Positions 17,713-26,014 of a stretch of 64,000 bases of DNA are shown here, in pieces. Position numbers and translations under genes: made by a program. The stretch's first letter is position 1, and each line of letters begins with the position of its first letter. Under the pieces are notes generated by a model, which was given only the letters and a program-made list of their open reading frames with translations, was not told where the DNA came from and did not search any database. This DNA is from Clostridia bacterium (GTDB lineage: Bacteria; Bacillota; Clostridia; Lachnospirales; Lachnospiraceae), in contig CAJTFD010000008.1 of NCBI GenBank assembly GCA_910575625.1, forward strand, positions 62,001-126,000. The letters are read 5' to 3'.

Positions 17713-18666
17713 ATGAAAAGTTTTTATTATAGAAAAAGCAGGGTTACTCCGATCGCTGCGGTTGCTGCAGTGCTGCTCGGCATCAGTTTTTTTACATTTC
17801 TCTTGACATATCTTGCGCCGGGCGATCCGGTCCGCAGCATGTTCCTGGCTTCGGGCAGTATGCCGAGCGATGAAGTGATCGAGGCGACACGGGAGGAGAT
17901 GGGGCTGGACAGGCCATTTCTGGTACAGTATATCAGTTGGCTGGGCGGCGTGCTCCATGGGGATTTCGGGGTATCGTATTCCATATCAGCCGGGGAGTCT
18001 GTGCTGTCCATCCTGTCGTCCAGAGTGTGGCCGACGCTATGGCTGGCATTGCTCTCGCTGATCCTAATGCTGGTGGTCGCCATACCCTTTGGGATGCTGG
18101 CGGCGGTGAGACAGAATGGGCTGATCGACTATATCGTGCGTGGATGTACGTTTGCGGGGGTGTCCCTCCCCAGCTTTTGGGTGGGGCTGGTGCTGCTTTA
18201 TGTGGTCGCATTAAAAATGGGCCTTTTGCCGGTCATCTCCACGGGTACCGGTTTTAAGAAGATGATCCTGCCGGCTGTGACGCTGGCGTTTTCCATGTCC
18301 GCAAAATATACACGTCAGGTGCGGGCCGCCGTTCTGGAGGAATTGCATAAGGACTACGTGGTGGGCGCAAGAGCCAGGGGCATGGATAAGAAGACGATTC
18401 TGTGGAGACACGTATTTCCAAATGCACTGCTCCCACTGGTCACACTCCTGGGGCTCTCCCTTGGGTCGCTCCTCGGCGGCACGGCCGTGGTCGAGGTGAT
18501 TTTCTCCTACCCGGGGCTGGGCAGCCTGGCGGTGCAGGCAGTCAAAGCCATGGATTATCCGGTGATCCAGGGGTATGTGCTCTGGATCGCGCTGATCTAC
18601 ATGGTCATCAATCTGTTCGTCGACATTTCATATGGATTTTTAGATCCGCGGATAAAGAGGGGGTAG
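17713..18666 (+). CDS. ABC transporter permease, DppB/NikB type
   Basis: A 317-residue inner-membrane permease with the N-terminal TM plus short periplasm-facing segment typical of DppB/OppB/NikB (TFLLTYLAPGDPVRSMF). Five more membrane helices follow, with the ATPase-coupling EAA loop around DYVVGARARGMDKKTILWRH. The ATG at 17713 follows gggagag; the frame extends to a TTG at 17698 without better support. First gene of a five-gene importer operon (two permeases, two ATPases, binding protein last) controlled by box A. The substrate may be a peptide, nickel or a metal chelate. Confidence 0.92.
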   Translation: MKSFYYRKSRVTPIAAVAAVLLGISFFTFLLTYLAPGDPVRSMFLASGSMPSDEVIEATREEMGLDRPFLVQYISWLGGVLHGDFGVSYSISAGESVLSILSSRVWPTLWLALLSLILMLVVAIPFGMLAAVRQNGLIDYIVRGCTFAGVSLPSFWVGLVLLYVVALKMGLLPVISTGTGFKKMILPAVTLAFSMSAKYTRQVRAAVLEELHKDYVVGARARGMDKKTILWRHVFPNALLPLVTLLGLSLGSLLGGTAVVEVIFSYPGLGSLAVQAVKAMDYPVIQGYVLWIALIYMVINLFVDISYGFLDPRIKRG

Positions 18667-18672
18667 GGGAGT

Positions 18673-19503
18673 ATGAAAAAAGTAGCGACATTTATCAGAC
18701 AGCATAGACAATTTACTGTTTTTGCTTTTTTTGCGCTCCTGATCATCCTGGCGGCGGTCTTTGCGCCGCTGATCGTCACTCACGACCCGTATGAGTCGAT
18801 CCTCTCGGAGGCCACCAAGCCGCCCAGTTCTGAACACTGGTTCGGCACGGACAAACTGGGCCGGGATCAGTTCTCACGGGTCATCTACGGGGCGCGGGTC
18901 TCCCTGACTTCGGCACTGTTCCTGGTCTGCTGCATCTTGTCGGTGGGGACGGTCATGGGGATCTTTGCGGGCTATTTCGGCGGCGTTGTGGACATGGTGA
19001 TCATGCGTCTCTGTGACATGATGATCGCGTTCCCGGGTATGGTGCTGGCGATCGCGGTCGCGGGTATCTTAGGGGCCAGCATGGGCAACGCTGTGATCGC
19101 GATCACCGTTGTGAGCTGGAGCAAATACGCCAGGCTGGCGCGCAGCCTTGTACTGAAGATCAAGCACGAGGACTATGTGGCGGCGGCCCGGGTGGGCGGA
19201 GCCACGAACTGGCATATCCTGAAAAGATATATGTTCTCCATGACCATCCCCACGCTGATCATCACAGCGGCCACGGACATCGGCACGATGATGCTGGAGA
19301 TCGCGGCGCTCTCGTTCCTTGGGTTCGGGGCGCAGTCGCCCACGGCGGAGTGGGGATTGATGTTAAATGAGGGACGGACCTATATGCAGACGGCACCCTG
19401 GCTGATGATCTATCCGGGCATGGCGATCTTTGTCGTCGTCGTTGTCTTCAACCTGTTGGGAGACAGTCTCAGGGACGTGCTGGATGTGCGGGATGAGTCT
19501 TAG
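18673..19503 (+). CDS. ABC transporter permease, DppC/NikC type
   Basis: A 276-residue permease, partner of the DppB-type protein encoded 6 bp upstream. The N-terminal part PLIVTHDPYES and HWFGTDKLGRDQFSRVIYGAR are hallmark DppC/OppC/NikC sequences (FGTD-GRD). The EAA loop reads DYVAAARVGGATNWHILKRY. Its stop codon TAG coincides with the first bases of a MITE-like repeat, so the last residues may have been altered by the insertion, although LLGDSLRDVLDVR is close to the usual family end. Confidence 0.92.
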   Translation: MKKVATFIRQHRQFTVFAFFALLIILAAVFAPLIVTHDPYESILSEATKPPSSEHWFGTDKLGRDQFSRVIYGARVSLTSALFLVCCILSVGTVMGIFAGYFGGVVDMVIMRLCDMMIAFPGMVLAIAVAGILGASMGNAVIAITVVSWSKYARLARSLVLKIKHEDYVAAARVGGATNWHILKRYMFSMTIPTLIITAATDIGTMMLEIAALSFLGFGAQSPTAEWGLMLNEGRTYMQTAPWLMIYPGMAIFVVVVVFNLLGDSLRDVLDVRDES

Positions 19504-19731
19504 AGCGTGTCTTAAAACCTTCTAATGTTCTGTAAATAACTTGAATTTTAAAATTATTTTGATACAGTTCATGGCCACTTAGATTTTTTAAGTGTACTTT
19601 TCTGCGAGAAAAGTACCAAAAGCGCCGGGGGATTGCGGATTTCCCCCGGACCCCTTAAAACGCTTTCTGAAAGGCAGGTATTCTAATTGTCTGGAAATTA
19701 GGTGGTATTTTAGGTTTTCAAACACGCTCTA
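19501..19731. mobile_element. MITE-like repeat element inside importer operon
   Basis: A 231-bp non-coding insert with terminal inverted repeats. AGAGCGTGTCTTAAAACCT (19502-19520) pairs with the complement of 19712-19730 at 17 of 19 positions, plus one more T/A pair at the outside. Inside are two further strong hairpins: 19594-19603 with 19607-19616 (10 bp perfect) and 19625-19632 with 19642-19649 (8 bp). It separates the permease and ATPase genes, has no reading frame of note, and would be transcribed with the operon. Confidence 0.8.
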
Positions 19732-19745
19732 GTGAGGAGACAACG

Positions 19746-20537
19746 ATGTTAAAGATACAAGATATCACAGTGGCATACGGAAAGAAAACGAAATCTGTGC
19801 TCAGACATTTTTCGCTGGATGTGCAGCCGGGCGAGATCTGCAGTCTGGTGGGTGAGAGCGGCAGCGGGAAGACCACCGTCATCCGTGCCGTTCACGGGAC
19901 GCTGCCGGAGGGCGGAAAAGTCCTGGAGGGCAGCATCCACTATAAAGGAGAGGACCTCCTTTCTTATGATGAAAATGCTTGGGGCAGGCTGCGCGGCAGG
20001 GAGATCTCCATGATCTTCCAGGATTCCGGCGCGATGATGGATCCGATCCGGACGATCGGTTCCCAGTTCTGTGAGTATATCAGGGCCCATGATAAGAAAT
20101 GCGGCAAAAAAGAAGCCTGGCAGCGGGGTGTCACCATGCTGGAGCAAGTGCGCCTTCCCGATGGGGACAACATCATGAAAAGCTATCCGTTCCAGCTTTC
20201 CGGCGGCATGTGTCAGAGGGTGGGGATCGCTTTTGCCATGGCTTTTCAACCGATGCTCTTGCTGGCGGATGAGCCGACTAGCGCGCTGGATGTGACCACC
20301 CAGGCCCAGATCGTGCGGCTGATGATGGACCTGCGCAAAGAGGCGGGCACGGCGATCATCCTCATCACCCACAACCTGGCGCTGGCCGCCTACATGTCGG
20401 ATAAGATCGTGGTCATGAAAAACGGTGAGATCGTAGATCAGGGTGACCGAAAGAAGATCCTAAACGCCCCGGACGATCCCTACACGAAAAAGCTCTTGGA
20501 CGCAGTCCCGGTCCTGGGAGGAAATTATTATGTATGA
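19746..20537 (+). CDS. ABC transporter ATP-binding protein, DppD/NikD type
   Basis: A 263-residue ATPase. Walker A is GESGSGKTT, the signature is LSGGMCQRVGIAF, Walker B is LLLADEPTSALD, and the switch histidine is in LITHNL. It ends at LDAVPVLGG, at the start of the oligopeptide C-terminal region, so it lacks most of the Cys-rich oligo_HPY tail. The RBS gaggaga precedes the ATG and lies just outside the MITE. It overlaps the next ATPase gene by 8 bp. Confidence 0.93.
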   Translation: MLKIQDITVAYGKKTKSVLRHFSLDVQPGEICSLVGESGSGKTTVIRAVHGTLPEGGKVLEGSIHYKGEDLLSYDENAWGRLRGREISMIFQDSGAMMDPIRTIGSQFCEYIRAHDKKCGKKEAWQRGVTMLEQVRLPDGDNIMKSYPFQLSGGMCQRVGIAFAMAFQPMLLLADEPTSALDVTTQAQIVRLMMDLRKEAGTAIILITHNLALAAYMSDKIVVMKNGEIVDQGDRKKILNAPDDPYTKKLLDAVPVLGGNYYV

Positions 20538-21486
20538 GATGGATAAGCTAGTCATAGAAGCGAAACACATCACAAAACGGTTCCCGGCGTCCGGGGGCAG
20601 GACACTGACGGCCTGTGATGACGTGAGTTTAAATCTCTATAAAGGGCAGACCCTGGGTGTGGTGGGCGAGAGCGGCTGCGGAAAGAGCACCTTTATGAAA
20701 ACAGTCGTCTGTCTGGAAAAGCCCACAGAAGGGGAGGTGCTCTTCCATGGAAAAGACCTGATCGCAATGAAGGGTGAGGAACTGCGGAAGAACCGCCGGA
20801 ACATCCAGATGGTGTTCCAGGATCCGGCCTCGGCTTTTCATCCCAGGATGCGGGTCAGGGAGATCATCTGCGAGCCCCTGTTGAATTTCGGACTGATCAA
20901 AAAGCGGGAGATGGGGGCTGTTGCCCAAAAATATCTGGAGATGGTGGAGCTCCCAAAGGAGTTTGCGGACCGCTACCAGCACAACATGAGCGGCGGACAG
21001 AGGCAGAGGGTCGGGATCGCGCGGGCGCTGACCCTGGAGCCCGAGGTGATCGTTTGTGACGAGGCCACCTCGGCGCTGGATATGTCTGTACAGCAGACGA
21101 TCATAGAGCTGCTGGTGAAGCTGCAGAAAGAGAAGGATATCGCCATCGGGTTCATTTGCCATGACATGGCTCTGGTGCAGCAGTTTGCCCATCAGGTTGC
21201 GGTGATGTACATGGGGAATATCGTGGAAGTCATCAATGGCCGGGAAGTATATGAAAATGCAAAACATCCCTACACCCAGGCCCTGCTCGGTGCGGTCTTC
21301 GACCTGCACATGGATTTTTCAAAAGAGATCGAGAGTATCGACAGCGAGCCGCCCAGCCCTCTGGATGTGCCGCCGGGATGCCCGTTCCAGAACCGCTGCA
21401 GTCATTGTAAGGCGGAGTGCGGTACGAAAAAACCGCCGCTCAGAGAGATCGGGCCGCAGCATTTTGTGGCGTGTCATCTTCAGTAG
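20530..21486 (+). CDS. ABC transporter ATP-binding protein, DppF/NikE type
   Basis: A 318-residue ATPase with Walker A GESGCGKST, signature MSGGQRQRVGIARAL, Walker B VIVCDEATSALD and switch histidine in FICHDM. The C-terminal oligo_HPY region is complete: LDVPPGCPFQNRC, then cysteines in SHCKAEC, as in DppD/DppF proteins that can carry an Fe-S cluster. An RBS (gggagg) precedes the ATG at 20530. It pairs with the DppD-type subunit to power the importer. Confidence 0.93.
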   Translation: MYEMDKLVIEAKHITKRFPASGGRTLTACDDVSLNLYKGQTLGVVGESGCGKSTFMKTVVCLEKPTEGEVLFHGKDLIAMKGEELRKNRRNIQMVFQDPASAFHPRMRVREIICEPLLNFGLIKKREMGAVAQKYLEMVELPKEFADRYQHNMSGGQRQRVGIARALTLEPEVIVCDEATSALDMSVQQTIIELLVKLQKEKDIAIGFICHDMALVQQFAHQVAVMYMGNIVEVINGREVYENAKHPYTQALLGAVFDLHMDFSKEIESIDSEPPSPLDVPPGCPFQNRCSHCKAECGTKKPPLREIGPQHFVACHLQ

Positions 21487-21519
21487 CATATGTCGATCAC
21501 GATGAGGAGGAAGAGGAAA

Positions 21520-23163
21520 ATGAGGAGAACAATGAGAAGGATGAAAACAAGTCTGGCGATCATCCTCGGCATATTTTTGATGGGGAGTGCGCTGTCCGGA
21601 TGCGGAGGCGGATCATCCGACACCGGCTCTGATGCGGGGGGCGGCACCGGCAGTCCGTCCGCAGAGGCCGCCAAAGGAGATGATACCGAAAATTCCGGCG
21701 GCAGGAGGCTTGTCATCGGGACAGGTCAGACCTGTGGTACATTGGATCCGATGGAAGCTTATGACGGATGGTACGCGGTGCGGTTCGGGTTTGGTCAGAC
21801 GCTGACGAAGATGAATGAGGACCTGTCTATCTCGGGGTGGCTGGTAAAGGATGATTATGCAGCCACAGATGACAACAAGACCTGGACATTTACCCTCAGA
21901 GACGGTGTGGCTTTTTCAAACGGTCATGTCTGTGACGCCGCGGCTGCGAAGGCTGCGATCGAGTATATCTGCGAAAATGCCAAGCGGTCGGCGGATTATT
22001 TCACACCTGTGTCCATCGAGGCGGACGGACAGACACTGACGATCACCTGTGAGGAGGCGGAGCCGATCCTTCCGAATAAACTGGCTGACCCGCTCTTTAC
22101 AATGATCGACACCTCTGCGGATATGAGCGACCTGGCAAATAAAGGGCCGGTGGGGACGGGACCTTTCGTTGTAAAGTCATTTGACAGTGCCACGAAGGAA
22201 TGTGTGGTGGAGAAAAACGAGGACTATTGGGCTGGGGATGTAAAGTTGGATGAGATCGACTTTATCTACACGGAGGATCAGACCACACTGACCATGGGCC
22301 TCCAGAATGGGGACTTTGACGCAGTCTATAATATCTCCATGACGGATATCGGGCTGTTTGAGGATAACGCCGACTACAATATCTCACGGACGGCCAGCGG
22401 ACGCACTACCCACGGATTCATGAATCAGAACAGGCTTTTGAAAGATGAGATATTGCGCAGGGCGATCCTCCAGGTGATCGATCGGGAAGCCATATGTGAA
22501 CATCAGTTAAACGGTCAGTATGTGGCCGGTAAGACATTGCTGACCTCCGCATCGGATTACGGCTATGATGAACTGACAGATCCGAACACATTTGACAAGG
22601 AGAACGCGGAAAAACTCCTGGACGATGCGGGGTATGAGGATAAAGACGGGGATGGCTTCCGGGAGACGCCGGATGGGGAGACGCTGGATCTGGAATTTCT
22701 GTATTATACTGGCCGGCCAGAGCAGCAGGTCATGGTGGAGGCCACACAGGCGGCCTGCCAGGAGATTGGGATCAAGATCACACCTTCTGTACAGGATACA
22801 CAGACGGTTGTGGACAGGCTTTCTGCAGGCGAGTATGATATGCTGTGCATGTCCATCAACGTGCTCAACTGCGCGGATCCGGAAAACCATATGAACACGT
22901 ATTTTAAGAGCGATGGATCCAATAATGCTTATGGATGGAAGAACAAGGAGTTTGATTCTGTGATGGATACGCTGCATGTAACGGCAGATCCAAACGAGCG
23001 GACAGAACTTGTAAAAGAGGCAGAGCAGATCCTTTTAGATGAGACTGTCTGTATCTATTTCTGTTATCCGGTCATGAACTTTGTCATGAAGAGCAATGTA
23101 TCCGGCATCACCAGCACACCGGCGGACTATTACTGGGTGAACGAGGATACCGTGATCCAGTAG
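21520..23163 (+). CDS. ABC transporter substrate-binding lipoprotein, family 5 (DppA/NikA type)
   Basis: A 547-residue extracellular lipoprotein. The signal peptide ends in the lipobox SALSGC. The body has family-5 features: LDPMEAYDGW near the N terminus, TWTFTLRDGVAFSNG, GPVGTGPFVVKSF, and LLDDAGYEDKDGDGFRE. The start at 21520 is preferred because aggagg lies 9 bp upstream; the frame extends to 21490 with a string of arginines. It is unusual in being the last gene of the importer operon. The ligand cannot be told from sequence; peptide, nickel or an opine-metal complex are all possible. Confidence 0.9.
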   Translation: MRRTMRRMKTSLAIILGIFLMGSALSGCGGGSSDTGSDAGGGTGSPSAEAAKGDDTENSGGRRLVIGTGQTCGTLDPMEAYDGWYAVRFGFGQTLTKMNEDLSISGWLVKDDYAATDDNKTWTFTLRDGVAFSNGHVCDAAAAKAAIEYICENAKRSADYFTPVSIEADGQTLTITCEEAEPILPNKLADPLFTMIDTSADMSDLANKGPVGTGPFVVKSFDSATKECVVEKNEDYWAGDVKLDEIDFIYTEDQTTLTMGLQNGDFDAVYNISMTDIGLFEDNADYNISRTASGRTTHGFMNQNRLLKDEILRRAILQVIDREAICEHQLNGQYVAGKTLLTSASDYGYDELTDPNTFDKENAEKLLDDAGYEDKDGDGFRETPDGETLDLEFLYYTGRPEQQVMVEATQAACQEIGIKITPSVQDTQTVVDRLSAGEYDMLCMSINVLNCADPENHMNTYFKSDGSNNAYGWKNKEFDSVMDTLHVTADPNERTELVKEAEQILLDETVCIYFCYPVMNFVMKSNVSGITSTPADYYWVNEDTVIQ

Positions 23164-23191
23164 ACAAAAGGACGTTGCGCAAGATCGAGAT

Positions 23192-23228
23192 AAAAACAGC
23201 CACTGGTCCTGATACGGCCGATGGCTGT
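23192..23228 (-). terminator. Terminator of the fmdE-like gene
   Basis: On the minus strand acagcca/tggctgt arms (23222-23228 with 23196-23202) are followed by TTTTTA. It lies between the convergent substrate-binding and fmdE-like genes. Confidence 0.6.
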
Positions 23229-23237
23229 CTTGATCTG

Positions 23238-23765
23238 TCACAGAAATCTGCTGTATGGGGAAAAACAGTCCAGACATACCTGTTTTCCATCCTGCAGGCG
23301 GATCATATTTTCGGAAGTCACTTCTTTGCAGCAGTCACATCTGACGGAGCGGAAGATACGCGCTTTTTCTGGAAATTCCTGTGCGGGTGTTTTGATCTCG
23401 AATAATTTTTCGGCGGGCTGTTCTTTGAGGTAGCGGCATTTTTCTTCCTTTTCCATGGGGCCGGTCTCTCTTAAGAGCAGGCGGATCGACTTTCCTGTTT
23501 TACGGTCATAGAAATTAAAAGCCTGTTTTCCCCGCAGCTTAAAAAGGAGATTGCCCTTCCCCACACTGCATCCCAAAATGACCTGTATGGCGTCCACGCC
23601 GCAGGCATCGTTTTCTGCGATGCAGGTCACTTCCTCATCTGCTGAATAGCCCAGATCCAGCAATTCCATAGCGTACAGGGCGGCGCGGAAACCGATCAGG
23701 AGTCCGCCGCATTCGTGTCCGTGGAATCCCACACATTTTTGCCATAATTGTTCTTGGATGTCCAT
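23238..23765 (-). CDS. FmdE-like protein
   Basis: A 175-residue protein resembling FmdE (named after a subunit encoded in a molybdenum formylmethanofuran dehydrogenase operon). The N-terminal HGHECGGLLIGFRAA is the family's metal-binding motif. CIAENDACGVDAIQ continues the core domain, and the C terminus carries a zinc-ribbon-like CDCC plus CLDC pair. The ATG at 23765 follows ggagg; the frame also has an ATG at 23780. In Clostridia such proteins are not linked to methanogenesis and their role is unclear. Being divergent from and sharing a promoter motif with two PepT-type importers suggests a metal-related job. Confidence 0.88.
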   Translation of the reverse strand: MDIQEQLWQKCVGFHGHECGGLLIGFRAALYAMELLDLGYSADEEVTCIAENDACGVDAIQVILGCSVGKGNLLFKLRGKQAFNFYDRKTGKSIRLLLRETGPMEKEEKCRYLKEQPAEKLFEIKTPAQEFPEKARIFRSVRCDCCKEVTSENMIRLQDGKQVCLDCFSPYSRFL

Positions 23766-23803
23766 ATGTATATCCTCCATAATGATCTGATCTTATATCT
23801 GTT

Positions 23804-23849
23804 AGGATACCATCTCGTTTGATATTTAACAAGTCCCCAGGGGGGGATG
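23804..23849 (-). promoter_or_regulatory. G/C-tract box B and promoter of fmdE-like gene
   Basis: Reading the minus strand, ATCCCCCCCTGGGG is followed by TTGTTA (23827-23832), 17 bp, and TATCCT (23804-23809). The dyad centre is 7.5 nt before the -35. The gene starts about 39 bp after the -10. Confidence 0.7.
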
Positions 23850-23880
23850 CCAGCAGAAGATTTTTTAAAAAAGTCAAAAA

Positions 23881-23926
23881 ATATCCCCCATGGGGGCTTG
23901 TGGGACGAAAGATTTTGTATTATCAT
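23881..23926 (+). promoter_or_regulatory. G/C-tract box C and promoter
   Basis: ATATCCCCCATGGGGG (23881-23896), the most symmetric copy, is followed by TTGTGG (23898-23903), 17 bp, and TATCAT (23921-23926). It lies back to back with box B. The transcript would meet a terminator at about 24087 without any gene in between. Confidence 0.7.
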
Positions 23927-23932
23927 CATACC

Positions 23933-24090
23933 AACAACGATGGTTGTTATTAAGAAAACGAACTCACTCAAACTGTATTTTTGGGGATGGAGCTTAAGTC
24001 TCCGGAAGTACAAAAATAGCGCTATTACCTCATAGAAAAGGCTGTCATGCAAGTAGATCACTCCGTCTATCTGCAGGGCAGCCTTTTATT
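23933..24090 (+). ncRNA. Candidate short structured RNA driven by box C promoter
   Basis: The about 155-nt stretch from the predicted start of promoter C to a terminator has no gene but folds well by eye. There is a hairpin near 23940-23960 (aacaac/gttgtt), an 8-bp stem tatttttg/caaaaata around 23976-24017 enclosing ggag/ctcc, and a terminal aaggctg/cagcctt stem followed by ttttattt. It could be an independent small RNA or a leader for the downstream importer operon. A partial G-tract copy (ctgggggggacttgtgg, 24161-24177) lies further on. Confidence 0.45.
24037..24090 (+). terminator. Terminator-like hairpin after promoter C
   Basis: aaggctg (24039-24045) pairs with cagcctt (24079-24085), followed by ttatttatt. 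The loop is long but contains further pairing. It would end a transcript from promoter C before the second importer operon. Confidence 0.5.
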
Positions 24091-24261
24091 TATTAAAAAG
24101 TTTTTCCCGGCCATGCTGAAAGAGGAGCAGCCGGCAGTCTTTATCTGTAAAAAAGCAGATCTGGGGGGGACTTGTGGATATCTCAACCCATGCGAACGTG
24201 TGTGTTTGGTCCGGCACATGAAAAAAAGGAATGGATAAATACGAAAAATGGGAATGGCCGT

Positions 24262-24307
24262 ATATCCCCCCAGGGGGCTTGCGGGGGAGCGTTTTTTTGA
24301 TCATACT
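24262..24307 (+). promoter_or_regulatory. G/C-tract box D and promoter of second importer operon
   Basis: ATATCCCCCCAGGGGG (24262-24277) is followed by TTGCGG (24279-24284), 17 bp, and CATACT (24302-24307). The dyad centre is 7.5 nt before the -35. The binding-protein gene starts 37 bp after the -10. Confidence 0.7.
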
Positions 24308-24343
24308 CATGTCAGTACAAAAAACAGATTAGGAGGACTAGAG

Positions 24344-26014
24344 ATGAAAAAGAAGACAGCAGCCTTTTTATCGATCACCGTTTTGGCAGTCGCCATGCTG
24401 GCCGGGTGCGGGCAGAAAGGATCAGGAGAGACATCTGCGGCGCCGGAAGAAATCGGAGCGTCTGAGGGAAATGATACAGATACGACAGCCGCAGTGGATG
24501 ACGATGAGAAAGACGGTATCGTCTGTTATGTAGGCCATGGGTTCTGGGATGGTTCCCTCGATCCGGTCAAAGGTGCATATGCCTATGGCTATGATCTTAC
24601 CAATAATGCCCTGCTCTGCGTGGCGCCGGACTCCAGCTATACAGACGATCTGGCCGAGAGATGGGAGGTATCGGACGATGCCCTGACCTACACGTTCCAC
24701 CTCAAGGACGGGATCAGATTCCAGGACGGATCGGATTTTTCAGCGGAGGATGTGGTGTTTACATATAAGACGGTCATGGAGAACCAGGGGGACAACGAGA
24801 ACGTGGATCTGACGAAACTGGACTCTGTGGAGGCGCCGGATGGATCGACCGTAGTGTTTACTTTAAAAGAGCCCTATTCACCGTTTTTGGATATCACCGC
24901 ACGCCTTGGGATCGTGCCCAGTGACGGTTATGACAGCACGGCTTTCGATGAGAAACCGGTGGGCACGGGTCCATGGAAGATCGTTCAATATGATGCAGAA
25001 CAGCAGCTGATCATGGAGGCGAACGAGGATTATTTTGACGGTGCGCCAAAGATCAAGCGTGTGACTTTCGTGGATATGGACAACGAGGCGGCTTTCTCCA
25101 ACGCCCAGTCAGGGCAGCTGGATATCGTCATGGTGCAGCCCAATTATGTATCGGAAAAGATCGAGGGTATGCACATCGAAAGACTGGAGACCATGGACGT
25201 GCGCAACATCAGCCTCCCCTGCCGGCCCAGGCAGACAATGAAAGACGCGGAGGGCAACGACGTGGAAATAGGCAACGATGTGACCGCAGATGTGAACGTC
25301 CGCAAAGCCCTGTCTATGGGCATCAACCGGGAACAGATCATCGAGAATGCGTTCAACGGCGTGGGCAAGCCTGCATACGGATTTACGAAAAATCTGGAAT
25401 GGGGCAATGCGCCGGGATCAGAAGACGGCCAGGTCGAAGCAGCCCAAAGGCTCCTGGAGGACGCCGGATGGGTGGATGAGGACGGCGACGGCATCCGGGA
25501 AAAGGACGGGGTGAAATGTGCGTTTGAAGTCTACACACCGTCGGATGAACAGGACCGGTACAATCTGGCAACAGCCGTGGCGGAGGATGCGAAGGGCCTG
25601 GGTATCTCCATCGTTGTGAAACAGACCAGTTGGGATGAGATCTACCAGACCTCCAATACAGGCGGCGTGGTATGGGGCTTCGGACAGTATGATCCGATCG
25701 TCATCAAACAGCTCTTTGCATCGGAAGGGATCTTAAAAGGAGCTTTTGACAACAAACCGGCTTATGAAAATGCAAAAGTGGATTCCCTGATCAGCGAGGC
25801 CATCCAGACGCCAAGACATGAGGAGGCGGTCGCGAAGTGGAAGGAAGCCCAGGCCGTCTATGCGGAAGAATATCCGTATCTCTACCTTGTGAACATCGAG
25901 CACTGCTACTTTGTCAGCGACAGACTGGATATCTCCGTGGACACCCAGATCCCCCATCCCCACGGACACGGCATCCCGATCATCTGTAATATGAAAGATT
26001 GGAGTTATAAATGA
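24344..26014 (+). CDS. ABC transporter substrate-binding lipoprotein, family 5 (second importer)
   Basis: A 556-residue lipoprotein with signal peptide and lipobox AMLAGC. The body shows the family-5 features SLDPVKGAYAYG, TYTFHLKDGIRFQDG, PVGTGPWKIVQYD and RLLEDAGWVDEDGDGIRE. Near the C terminus is a histidine-rich IPHPHGHGIP segment, which could bind metal, although this is speculation. The start at 24344 follows aggaggacta; the open frame extends upstream through promoter D and is not coding there. First gene of a five-gene operon (binding protein, two permeases, two ATPases). Confidence 0.92.
   Translation: MKKKTAAFLSITVLAVAMLAGCGQKGSGETSAAPEEIGASEGNDTDTTAAVDDDEKDGIVCYVGHGFWDGSLDPVKGAYAYGYDLTNNALLCVAPDSSYTDDLAERWEVSDDALTYTFHLKDGIRFQDGSDFSAEDVVFTYKTVMENQGDNENVDLTKLDSVEAPDGSTVVFTLKEPYSPFLDITARLGIVPSDGYDSTAFDEKPVGTGPWKIVQYDAEQQLIMEANEDYFDGAPKIKRVTFVDMDNEAAFSNAQSGQLDIVMVQPNYVSEKIEGMHIERLETMDVRNISLPCRPRQTMKDAEGNDVEIGNDVTADVNVRKALSMGINREQIIENAFNGVGKPAYGFTKNLEWGNAPGSEDGQVEAAQRLLEDAGWVDEDGDGIREKDGVKCAFEVYTPSDEQDRYNLATAVAEDAKGLGISIVVKQTSWDEIYQTSNTGGVVWGFGQYDPIVIKQLFASEGILKGAFDNKPAYENAKVDSLISEAIQTPRHEEAVAKWKEAQAVYAEEYPYLYLVNIEHCYFVSDRLDISVDTQIPHPHGHGIPIICNMKDWSYK

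Noticed and set aside
24248..24343. N-terminal extension of the second binding protein
   Set aside because: It would run through the box D promoter; the lipoprotein signal peptide and RBS place the start at 24344.
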